From contig JAFTZY010000066.1 of NCBI GenBank assembly GCA_017460955.1, forward strand, positions 1 to 50,600: DNA of 50,600 nucleotides. The letters are read 5' to 3'. The notes under the pieces were generated by a model. That model searched no databases, had not been told where the DNA came from, and saw nothing but the letters and a program-made list of their open reading frames with translations. Numbering within the stretch: the first letter of the stretch is position 1; each line of letters starts with the position of its first letter. Shown here piece after piece: positions 26,303 to 32,433 of the stretch. The DNA is from Oscillospiraceae bacterium. GTDB lineage: Bacteria; Bacillota; Clostridia; Oscillospirales; Ruminococcaceae. The translations under genes and the position numbers were made by a program.

Positions 26303-27551
26303 AAGGCTTGGTGACTTCAAAGGCCTCCGCCCTCTTCTGCCGTCTCACATCCACCATGATGTCCACAAGGACCCCCTCGGGGGTGTACTCCTCCGAGAAG
26401 AGCCGTCCCTCCTCGCGCAGACACTGCAAAAAGCTCCCTTCCGCGTAGGGGATGCACAGCTTCATGCGCTTTGCCGTCTCCGGCAGGGCGTGGACGATCG
26501 CCGTCAGCAGCGCCTCCAGACCGTCCCCGTGCCGGGCGCTGATCCAGACCGTTTCCAGATCGCTCTGTCCGGGCGCTTCCAGAAGATCCGCCTTGTTGAG
26601 GATGTGGATCTGCGGGATGCCGTCGCAGCCAAGGTCGTGCAGCAGTTCCTGTGTCACCTGCATCCGCTCCCGCACATCCGGCTCGGAGGCATCGAGCACA
26701 TGCAGGATCACATCCGCCTGTGCCGTCTCCTCGAGCGTCGAACGGAAGGCCTCCACCAGATGATGGGGGAGCCGCCTTATGAGCCCGACCGTGTCCGAGA
26801 GCAGGACGCTCCGGCCGTCGGGGAGCTCAAGTGCACGGGCGGTGACATCGAGCGTCGCAAAGAGCTTGTCCTCCGCAAGGACGCCCGCCCGGGTGAGCAT
26901 GTTGAACAGCGTGGATTTGCCGGCATTGGTGTAGCCGACGATGGCCGCCGTGAGGACACCGTCCTTCTTGCGGCGGCTGCCGAGGAATTTGCGGTGCCGC
27001 TCGAGCTCCCGCAGCTCCCCCTCAAGGGAGGCGATGCGGCTGCGGATGTGCCGGCGGTCGGTCTCGAGCTTGGTCTCGCCCGGGCCCCTCGTGCCGATGC
27101 CGCCGCCGAGCCGGGAGAGCGCGGTGCCCATCCCCGTCAGGCGCGTCAGGCGGTATTTGTACTGCGCGAGCGCCACCTGTACCTTGCCCTCGGCCGTGCG
27201 GGCGCGTGCGGCAAAAATATCCAGGATGAGCATGGTCCGGTCAATGACCCGGCAGTCACATGCATCGGAAATGTTGCGGATCTGCATCCCGGTCAGCTCC
27301 AGATCGAAGATCAGAAGATCCGCCTCCAGCAGCGTGAGCTGCTCCCGGATCTCCTCGAGCTTTCCTGCACCGATGCAGGTCGCCGCCTCCATCGCAGGCC
27401 TTGCCTGGATCACTGTGGCCGCTGCCTCGCAGCCCGCCGTCCCGGCAAGCTCGCACAGCTCCTCCATGGAGCGCACAGCGTCGTATTCTCCCGTGTCCAG
27501 CCCCACTAAAATGGCTCTGGTGCGGGTCTCTTCCTGTCTGATCTCATGCAT
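26301..27551 (-). CDS. hflX: GTPase HflX
   Basis: Ribosome-associated GTPase; relatives split or rescue stalled 70S ribosomes after stress. The 416-aa protein has the glycine-rich N-terminal nucleotide-binding-like domain (ATCIGAGKLEEI near residue 57), GGGIGTRGPGETKLE near 147 that marks HflX, and a G domain with G1 GYTNAGKST near 206, G3 DTVGLIRRLP near 253 and G4 NKAD near 319. The ATG at 27551 has AAAGGAA about 10 bases upstream. It is the last gene of the run that starts with rtcB and ends at the shared terminator. Confidence 0.94.
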   Translation of the reverse strand: MHEIRQEETRTRAILVGLDTGEYDAVRSMEELCELAGTAGCEAAATVIQARPAMEAATCIGAGKLEEIREQLTLLEADLLIFDLELTGMQIRNISDACDCRVIDRTMLILDIFAARARTAEGKVQVALAQYKYRLTRLTGMGTALSRLGGGIGTRGPGETKLETDRRHIRSRIASLEGELRELERHRKFLGSRRKKDGVLTAAIVGYTNAGKSTLFNMLTRAGVLAEDKLFATLDVTARALELPDGRSVLLSDTVGLIRRLPHHLVEAFRSTLEETAQADVILHVLDASEPDVRERMQVTQELLHDLGCDGIPQIHILNKADLLEAPGQSDLETVWISARHGDGLEALLTAIVHALPETAKRMKLCIPYAEGSFLQCLREEGRLFSEEYTPEGVLVDIMVDVRRQKRAEAFEVTKP

Positions 27552-27579
27552 GCTGTCATGGTTCCTTTCTCTGTGAAAA

Positions 27580-28104
27580 TCATTTCCGGATCCGATACCG
27601 GTTGACCCGGACGGTCTTTTGCTTCAGGGGGAAGTACTCCTCCTCCGTACACAGGAGCTCTCCGCCGCATTTCTGGATCACGCGGTTCGAGCCGATGTTT
27701 TCGGGGAGGGCATCAATACGGATCTGCGTGAAGCCCTGTGAGAAGAGATACGAAACAAGGCAGCGGCATGCCTCGGTCATGTAGCCCCGGTTCCAGCAGG
27801 AACGGGACAGATCGTACCCGATGACGGGCGTTTTGCCGTCATCCTCATAGCCGACCACGTCGATCCCGCCGATGAGCGCCCCGTCCTCCCGGCGCTCGAT
27901 GGCAAAGCAGAGCCGCTCGGGCTTGTCGTACTGCGCGATCCACGCCCCGAGGATGCGCCGGGTCTCCTCCACATCCTTGTGCGGGTCCCAGGTCATGTAT
28001 TTTGTGACCTCCGGGTCATTCGCCCAGCCGGAAAACATCGCCTCGGCATCCTCCATGACAAACGGCCGCAGCAGGAGCCTGTCCGTATGAAGTGTCAGTC
28101 TCAT
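27580..28104 (-). CDS. GNAT acetyltransferase, RimJ/RimL type
   Basis: A 174-aa acetyl-CoA-dependent N-acetyltransferase of the RimJ/RimL-like GNAT class. It begins with the characteristic LHTDRLLLRPFVMEDAE, has the WDPHKDVEETR segment near residue 39, the acetyl-CoA region around DLSRSCWNRGYMTEA near 98, and the NIGSNRVIQKCGG helix near 136. The substrate could be a ribosomal protein N terminus or a small molecule. Its ATG overlaps the upstream stop by 4 bases; hflX follows after 28 bases. Confidence 0.88.
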   Translation of the reverse strand: MRLTLHTDRLLLRPFVMEDAEAMFSGWANDPEVTKYMTWDPHKDVEETRRILGAWIAQYDKPERLCFAIERREDGALIGGIDVVGYEDDGKTPVIGYDLSRSCWNRGYMTEACRCLVSYLFSQGFTQIRIDALPENIGSNRVIQKCGGELLCTEEEYFPLKQKTVRVNRYRIRK

Positions 28105-28763
28105 GGCCGGCCTCCTTCCTGTGCCTGCGGGGGCGGACCGCCCGCACGCTTCATCACGGCCCGCACGATCACCGACTGGAACACAAATGCAAGGATGTAC
28201 CCGAGCACCAGGCAGACCGCCAGCGAGAGCGGCAGCTCATGAAGGAAGGTCGGACGCGCCCTCTGCATCCCTTTGACCGCGCCGGCAATGGCATCGTACT
28301 GCTCACTGAGCCCCGTGAGCTCGCCGCGGATCCCGGCCAGTTCCGCATCGGTGATGTCCTCACGCAGGCTCTCCTCCTGCAAGGCGGTGATCTGGGAGGT
28401 GAGTCCGTCCAGCTCGGCTTGCATATCCGATATCTGCCGGTCAAGCTGGGCAGCAGCCATGTTCGTCATGAAGAACACCATCACGACCGTGATGACGGGC
28501 GTGTAGAGGAGATCCGAGAGCAGCGCCGAGACAAGCCCGTAGCGGATGCCCCCCTCGATGCCCAGGCGGTGACATACGCTGTCACTGAGTCGCTTCATGG
28601 GCACGAGCAGCCCGATGAGCAGACTGATGAGAAAGCTCACCAGGAAGCTCACGAGGAGCATGGGCAGGGCAAAATGCCCCGACAGCAGCGTGCCTGTCAG
28701 GGAGAGGGCGGCGCTCATGAGCAGTGCCATCAGGACACTGATGAGGATTCCAGCTTTTTTCAT
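28101..28763 (-). CDS. Membrane protein with central coiled coil
   Basis: Unrecognised family, 220 aa. Three or four hydrophobic segments (about residues 5-27, 33-55, 76-100 and 180-205) flank a charged stretch (about 105-165) with heptad-like spacing (LDRQISDMQAELDGLTSQI) that should form an extracytoplasmic coiled coil. The C-terminal tail is Pro/Gly-rich. It is co-transcribed with the 59-aa gene upstream and the GNAT gene downstream. No function can be assigned. Confidence 0.75.
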   Translation of the reverse strand: MKKAGILISVLMALLMSAALSLTGTLLSGHFALPMLLVSFLVSFLISLLIGLLVPMKRLSDSVCHRLGIEGGIRYGLVSALLSDLLYTPVITVVMVFFMTNMAAAQLDRQISDMQAELDGLTSQITALQEESLREDITDAELAGIRGELTGLSEQYDAIAGAVKGMQRARPTFLHELPLSLAVCLVLGYILAFVFQSVIVRAVMKRAGGPPPQAQEGGRP

Positions 28764-28794
28764 AACGATACGTCCTTTCTGTGATGATCTTTTG

Positions 28795-28974
28795 TTATTC
28801 CGTCAGGTCTCGCGCTGCCTCACGCCCGCGGTGCTTTTCGTGCCGCCGGTAGGCACGCGCATCGCGCTCAAGACGGGAGAGCGGCCGGACGCCGCCCCAG
28901 TCCCCGCGCTTTTGCCGGTCGATGGCGCGTCTGGCCTTTTTGCCAAGCTTTTCATAGGGGATGAACCGTGTCAT
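28795..28974 (-). CDS. Small basic protein, 59 aa
   Basis: Missed by length filters but preceded by AAGGAGGGAGA. The product starts MTRFIPYEKLGKKARRAIDR and ends HRGREAARDLTE; it is strongly basic (many Arg and Lys), has no membrane segment and looks like a small nucleic-acid- or ribosome-associated protein. It starts 12 bases after the rnz stop and ends 31 bases before the next gene, so it belongs to the rtcB operon. Its setting among RNA enzymes suggests, but does not show, an RNA-related role. Confidence 0.78.
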   Translation of the reverse strand: MTRFIPYEKLGKKARRAIDRQKRGDWGGVRPLSRLERDARAYRRHEKHRGREAARDLTE

Positions 28975-28986
28975 ATGTCTCCCTCC

Positions 28987-29898
28987 TTATAGGTGCAGGC
29001 TCTGCCCGTCACGGGAGATGACCGTGCCGGAAAAGAGCGTCTGCAAGGCGTCTGTGTACTGCTCCGGTGTTTTCTCGGCGGGACTGTAATGCGTCAGCCA
29101 CAGCCGCGCTGCGCCTGCCCGGGCCGCAAGCGTGCAGGCATCCTGCATGAGCATGTGTCCCTTGGCCTCCATGCTCTCGTGCTTGTCCGCCGTGCCGTAC
29201 ATCCCCTCGCAGACAAAGAGGTCCGCCCCGCGTGCAAAGAGCGCGATCTCAGGGACGGGGCGCGTGTCGGTCGTGTAGACGATGCAAAGCGGTGCGCGTG
29301 CCGCCGCGGTCACCATGTCCTGCGTGATGCACCGTCCGTCCGGGAGGCGCACGCTCTCCCCGCTGTGAAGGCGCTTCCAGTCGGGCAGGGGAACGCCGAG
29401 GGCCCGGGCGCGTTCCGGATCAAAGACCGGACGCTTTGTGAGCGTGAGCCGGTAGCCCAGGCACGGGACGCTGTGGTCCAGGGGGAGCGTATCCGCCGAA
29501 AAGCCCGGGTCGATCTCCGGGAGGGGCAGGTGCGTTTCCCGGTGATCGGGCAGGGGATGCACCGTCACCGGGTAGGGAAGGCCCCCCGTCACAGCGGTCA
29601 GGTGCCGGATGGTCTGTACGCAGTCCTCCCCGCAGTAGACGGGCAGGGGCTCGGTGCGGCCGGTGTTGCCCAGCGACAGGAGCAGTCCCGGCAGACCGGC
29701 CACATGGTCCGTGTGGCGGTGGGTGAAGAGGATCGCACGGATGCGGCTGAGCTTGCAGCCGAACCGCGCCGCGGCGACCTGCGTGCCCTCCCCGCAGTCG
29801 ATGAGGACGGCACGCCCCTCATGCTCTGCGTACAGGCTCGTCAGATGCCGCTGCGGCAGGGGGAGCATGCCCCCCGTGCCGAGCAGGGTCAGTTCCAT
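28987..29898 (-). CDS. rnz: Ribonuclease Z (tRNA 3' endonuclease)
   Basis: Metallo-beta-lactamase-fold endonuclease that trims tRNA precursors lacking encoded CCA after the discriminator base. The 303-aa protein opens MELTLLGTGGMLPLP and has the zinc motif THRHTDHVAGLPGLL (near residues 60-74), GTADKHESMEAKGHM near 230 (the HEA motif is altered) and LTHYSP near 265. The ATG at 29898 has GGGAGGC upstream and lies one base past the rtcB stop; the longer in-frame extension overlaps rtcB and is not used. The lack of CCA on the window's tRNA-Thr gene fits a need for this enzyme. Confidence 0.93.
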   Translation of the reverse strand: MELTLLGTGGMLPLPQRHLTSLYAEHEGRAVLIDCGEGTQVAAARFGCKLSRIRAILFTHRHTDHVAGLPGLLLSLGNTGRTEPLPVYCGEDCVQTIRHLTAVTGGLPYPVTVHPLPDHRETHLPLPEIDPGFSADTLPLDHSVPCLGYRLTLTKRPVFDPERARALGVPLPDWKRLHSGESVRLPDGRCITQDMVTAAARAPLCIVYTTDTRPVPEIALFARGADLFVCEGMYGTADKHESMEAKGHMLMQDACTLAARAGAARLWLTHYSPAEKTPEQYTDALQTLFSGTVISRDGQSLHL

Positions 29899-29899
29899 A

Positions 29900-31129
29900 T
29901 CAGTGTCTGCCTCCCTTCTTGCCTTCCTCACTCCCCGCCTTGAAATTGAAGACCGGGCGGAGCGTATCGAGCACCGTGACCGTCTCCCCGATCTGTCCGA
30001 GGATCTCCTCCACGGGCTTGTAGACCATGGGGGACTCGTCAATGGTGTCCCTGCCGATGCAGGTGGTGTAGATGCCCTGCATCGACTGCTTGTAGTCGGC
30101 CATCGTGCAGCGCTCCTTTGCCGCAGCGCGGGACATCAGGCGTCCGGCGCCGTGGGGCGCAGAGCAGTTCCAGTCGGGATTGCCCTTCCCCCTGCACAGA
30201 AGGCTGCCGTCGCGCATATTCATCGGGATGAGCAGGACCTCGCCCGCCTTCGCGGACACCGCGCCCTTGCGCAGGATCATCGACTGCGTGTCGATGTAGT
30301 TGTGCATCGTGGTGAACTGCTCCTCGATGTGCCAGTGCATCCCCTTGACGATCACATCGGTCATGGCCCGGCGGTTGCAATCGGCAAATGCCTGCACGAT
30401 CGCCATATCATGGAGGTACTGCTCAAAGAGCGTCCCCTCGCAGTAGGCAAGATGCGCGGGCACGGCAGTCTGCTTGGTGGTTTTGCGGCGGCGGATCGCC
30501 TCCTCAATGTGCCGCTCCTGTCCCTGTGCCTTCATGTCGGCAATGAGCTGCCGGAGGCTCTCCTCATCGCTGCGGTTCAGACGCCGGTAGGCCTCACGCT
30601 GGTAGTAGTCGGCCACCTCCACGCCCAGATGGCGGGAGCCGGAGTGGATGACAAGGCAGAGCTGCCCCGCGCTGCTCCGGTCCACCTCAATGAAGTGGTT
30701 GCCGCCGCCCAGGGTGCCGATGCTGTGCAGGGCACGCTCGGGGTGGATGTGGCCATAGCAGTACAGCGACGTCAGTGCGGTGTCCTTCGCATAGCGGTGG
30801 GGGGACTCGCGCACGGCAAAGCCCGAGGGGATGGAGGCGCGGATGAGCTTGTCGAGCTTCTGCGGTTCAAAATGCGTCTCCCGCAGACAGGTGGTCTCCA
30901 TGCCGCAGCCGATGTCCACGCCCACGAGGTTCGGGACGAGCTTGTCGGTGACGGTCATGGTGGTGCCGATGGTACAGCCCTTGCCGGCGTGTACATCGGG
31001 CATGATGCGGATCTGTGCGCCCGCCGCGAAGGGCTGGCAGCACAGCTCGGTGATCTGGGCAGCGGCGGTCTCGTCCACCCGGTCACTGAAGATCTTGGCG
31101 CTGGCATGAGCGCCCTGGATAATAAACAT
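29900..31129 (-). CDS. rtcB: RNA-splicing ligase RtcB
   Basis: Mn- and GTP-dependent ligase that joins 2',3'-cyclic phosphate or 3'-phosphate RNA ends to 5'-OH, used in RNA repair. The 409-aa protein shows DVHAGKG (near residue 46), GVDIGCGME near 73, GGGNHF near 147, HSGSRHLG near 167 and the guanylylated-His region APHGAGR near 323. I chose the ATG at 31129 (MFIIQGAHAS) with CAGGAGAAG upstream; the frame stays open for 80 more codons but that stretch is a structured leader. First gene of an operon with rnz, small genes and hflX. Confidence 0.94.
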   Translation of the reverse strand: MFIIQGAHASAKIFSDRVDETAAAQITELCCQPFAAGAQIRIMPDVHAGKGCTIGTTMTVTDKLVPNLVGVDIGCGMETTCLRETHFEPQKLDKLIRASIPSGFAVRESPHRYAKDTALTSLYCYGHIHPERALHSIGTLGGGNHFIEVDRSSAGQLCLVIHSGSRHLGVEVADYYQREAYRRLNRSDEESLRQLIADMKAQGQERHIEEAIRRRKTTKQTAVPAHLAYCEGTLFEQYLHDMAIVQAFADCNRRAMTDVIVKGMHWHIEEQFTTMHNYIDTQSMILRKGAVSAKAGEVLLIPMNMRDGSLLCRGKGNPDWNCSAPHGAGRLMSRAAAKERCTMADYKQSMQGIYTTCIGRDTIDESPMVYKPVEEILGQIGETVTVLDTLRPVFNFKAGSEEGKKGGRH

Positions 31130-31395
31130 GGGATTCTTCTCCTGTTCCGCCGTGGTCCTGCCGGAGGACCCAAAAAGGGCGCTCCTGCACACACAGAAGC
31201 GCCCGTCATATCGGTATCCTGACAGCAAATGCCGGCATAGCGCCCTTAGGAGCGGGCGGCCCTGGCTGTCATCCGGTGAGGCACACGGCTGTTGCATGGT
31301 GCGGTAATGGATGTGATTTTGTGGGAAAATAGTGTAAATTGAAACATGCCGGGGTACCTTCCTTCTCATTGGATTTGTTCTTCTGACAGGAGAAC
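31130..31395 (-). ncRNA. Structured rtcB leader, candidate attenuator/riboswitch
   Basis: From the predicted start near 31395 to the rtcB ATG, the message has a 5' hairpin (TGTTCT/AGAACA), a compact domain closed by TGACAGC (31271-31265) and GCTGTCA (31226-31220) with an inner CGCCC/GGGCG hairpin (31258-31254 with 31245-31241), then a terminator hairpin GGGCGCT/AGCGCCC (31204-31177) with five T. The inner CGCCC could instead pair with the terminator's 5' arm, giving a switch. It does not match the conserved cores of riboswitch classes I know, nor a T-box. Confidence 0.6.
31172..31204 (-). terminator. Intrinsic terminator inside the rtcB leader
   Basis: On the minus strand GGGCGCT (31204-31198), a 14-base loop, AGCGCCC (31183-31177) and TTTTT (31176-31172). 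It lies about 40 bases before the rtcB ATG, so it must be read through for expression. Confidence 0.8.
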
Positions 31396-31401
31396 AGTCT
31401 T

Positions 31402-31430
31402 ATTATAGCACAGATCCTGCGGTTTGTCAA
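31402..31430 (-). promoter_or_regulatory. Consensus promoter of the rtcB-hflX operon
   Basis: On the minus strand TTGACA (31430-31425), 17-base spacer, TATAAT (31407-31402): a perfect vegetative promoter, starting four bases past the stop of the upstream lipoprotein gene. Confidence 0.9.
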
Positions 31431-31433
31431 GCG

Positions 31434-31976
31434 CTATTTCACAAAGTCCGCCGATTGCAGGATCGAGAGGAACTGCGGCCGGAAGCGCTCATAGGTCTCC
31501 GGGTCGGATTTGCAGGTGATGATGTACATGGTCGTACCGTCGGTGAGGTAGCCGGCCATGCAGGTCTTGGAGAGGGTGTCCCCGCCCATATCGACCGTGT
31601 ACCGGAACTCCATCGTCTCCACGGCCGTCGCACCGGCATAGACCGTATTTTCCTCGATGACCTCGAGGGTGGTCGTGGCGTTCTGGTACTCGAGCAGTGC
31701 GGAGATGGCATAGTCGTGCAGGGAGGTGTATTCGGGCTTGCGGTTGTCCTGCGTAACGATGACCGTGGCATCCTCATCCTGGTAGAACACATCATAGGCC
31801 TCCGAGGAAGTCGTCTGGAAATTCTCCGGGATGGACAGATACAGGTCCGGCAGCGGCAGGGACTGGTAGACCGCCTCGGTCTGCACGGAGGAGTCCGTTC
31901 CCGCCTTCCCGCAGGCATGGAGCATCGGCGTCAGAAGCAGCACTGCCGCACAGGCAGCAAGGGCAAAACGATTCAT
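31434..31976 (-). CDS. Lipoprotein, DcrB/PsbP-like
   Basis: A 180-aa predicted lipoprotein. The signal peptide (MNRFALAACAAVLLLTPM) leads to Cys22 in the lipobox LHAC. The mature part has the pattern of small DcrB/PsbP-like proteins: a beta-rich domain beginning LPDLYLSIPENF, a central VIEENTVYAGATAVE, and the closing helix PETYERFRPQFLSILQSADF. I chose the ATG at 31976 with AAGGA upstream; the longer ORF runs into rnpB. No promoter of its own is visible, so it may be fed by readthrough of the rnpB terminator. Role at the membrane unknown. Confidence 0.75.
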   Translation of the reverse strand: MNRFALAACAAVLLLTPMLHACGKAGTDSSVQTEAVYQSLPLPDLYLSIPENFQTTSSEAYDVFYQDEDATVIVTQDNRKPEYTSLHDYAISALLEYQNATTTLEVIEENTVYAGATAVETMEFRYTVDMGGDTLSKTCMAGYLTDGTTMYIITCKSDPETYERFRPQFLSILQSADFVK

Positions 31977-32007
31977 AACAACACATCCTTCAAGCGGCGC
32001 TTTGAGA

Positions 32008-32033
32008 AAAGCGGACAGCAAGCTGTCCGCTTT
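32008..32033 (-). terminator. Terminator of rnpB
   Basis: On the minus strand AAAGCGGACAGC (32033-32022), then GCTGTCCGCTTT (32019-32008) and a further T. It lies directly after the 3' end of RNase P RNA. Confidence 0.9.
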
Positions 32034-32035
32034 CT

Positions 32036-32394
32036 GTGACCAGGCCGATAAGCCGAGTTCTGTCGTGTGCGATAATTTATCTAGGCACTGCGTCGCCGCA
32101 GTGCTCGAGCCGCCATTACCGGTACCATCCACCGAGCCGGTGTTGAGATGGCCGGTACCATTAGGCGTTGCATCGGATAGGGTTTACACGGCAGTGCAGT
32201 CTCCTGCACTCCGGTGAGCTCTTACCTCACCATTCCACCATCACCGCCCGCAAAACGGACGGCAGTCTCTTTTCTGTTGCACTTGCCCTAAGGTCGCCCT
32301 CGGCTGCCGTTAGCAGCTATCCTGCTCTGTGATGCTCGGACTTTCCTCGTGAACTTCAAAAAAGCGTCCACGCTATCGCATAGCCTGCTCACCT
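32036..32394 (-). ncRNA. rnpB: RNase P RNA, bacterial type A
   Basis: The minus strand carries the conserved core of the tRNA 5'-processing ribozyme: GAGGAAAGTCCGAGC near the 5' third, GAGGGCGACC, CGGTGATGGTGGAATGG and, near the 3' end, ACAGAACTCGGCTTATCGG. The P1 helix closes the molecule: TGAGCAGGC (from 32391) pairs with GCCTGGTCA (ending near 32037) with one mismatch. Ends are set by P1 and are accurate to a few bases. The gene has a perfect promoter and a strong terminator. Its position next to rtcB and rnz concentrates RNA-processing functions here. Confidence 0.96.
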
Positions 32395-32399
32395 TCTCT

Positions 32400-32428
32400 A
32401 TTATACCCGCTTTTGCGGGAATTGTCAA
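32400..32428 (-). promoter_or_regulatory. Consensus promoter of rnpB
   Basis: On the minus strand TTGACA (32428-32423), 17-base spacer, TATAAT (32405-32400). The spacer contains the palindrome CCCGCAAAAGCGGG, which in the upstream AraC-type transcript could also form a stem just past the stop codon. Confidence 0.9.
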
Positions 32429-32433
32429 GGGGG

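Noticed and set aside
26103..27509. 468-aa plus-strand frame across the shared terminator into hflX
   Set aside because: It reads through a strong bidirectional terminator and is antisense to a conserved GTPase.
31130..31369. 80-codon N-terminal extension of rtcB
   Set aside because: The extension overlaps the terminator hairpin and leader structure, has no RtcB homology, and the ATG at 31129 has a good ribosome-binding site and the usual family start.
31172..31395. T-box or other known riboswitch class for the rtcB leader
   Set aside because: No AGGGTGGNACCGCG-like T-box sequence is present, and the conserved cores of cobalamin, fluoride, glycine, ZTP, preQ1 and guanidine classes are missing. 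It was kept as an unclassified candidate instead.
31977..32132. N-terminal extension of the lipoprotein gene into 32132
   Set aside because: That DNA is the 3' part of RNase P RNA and its terminator; a normal lipoprotein signal peptide starts at 31976.
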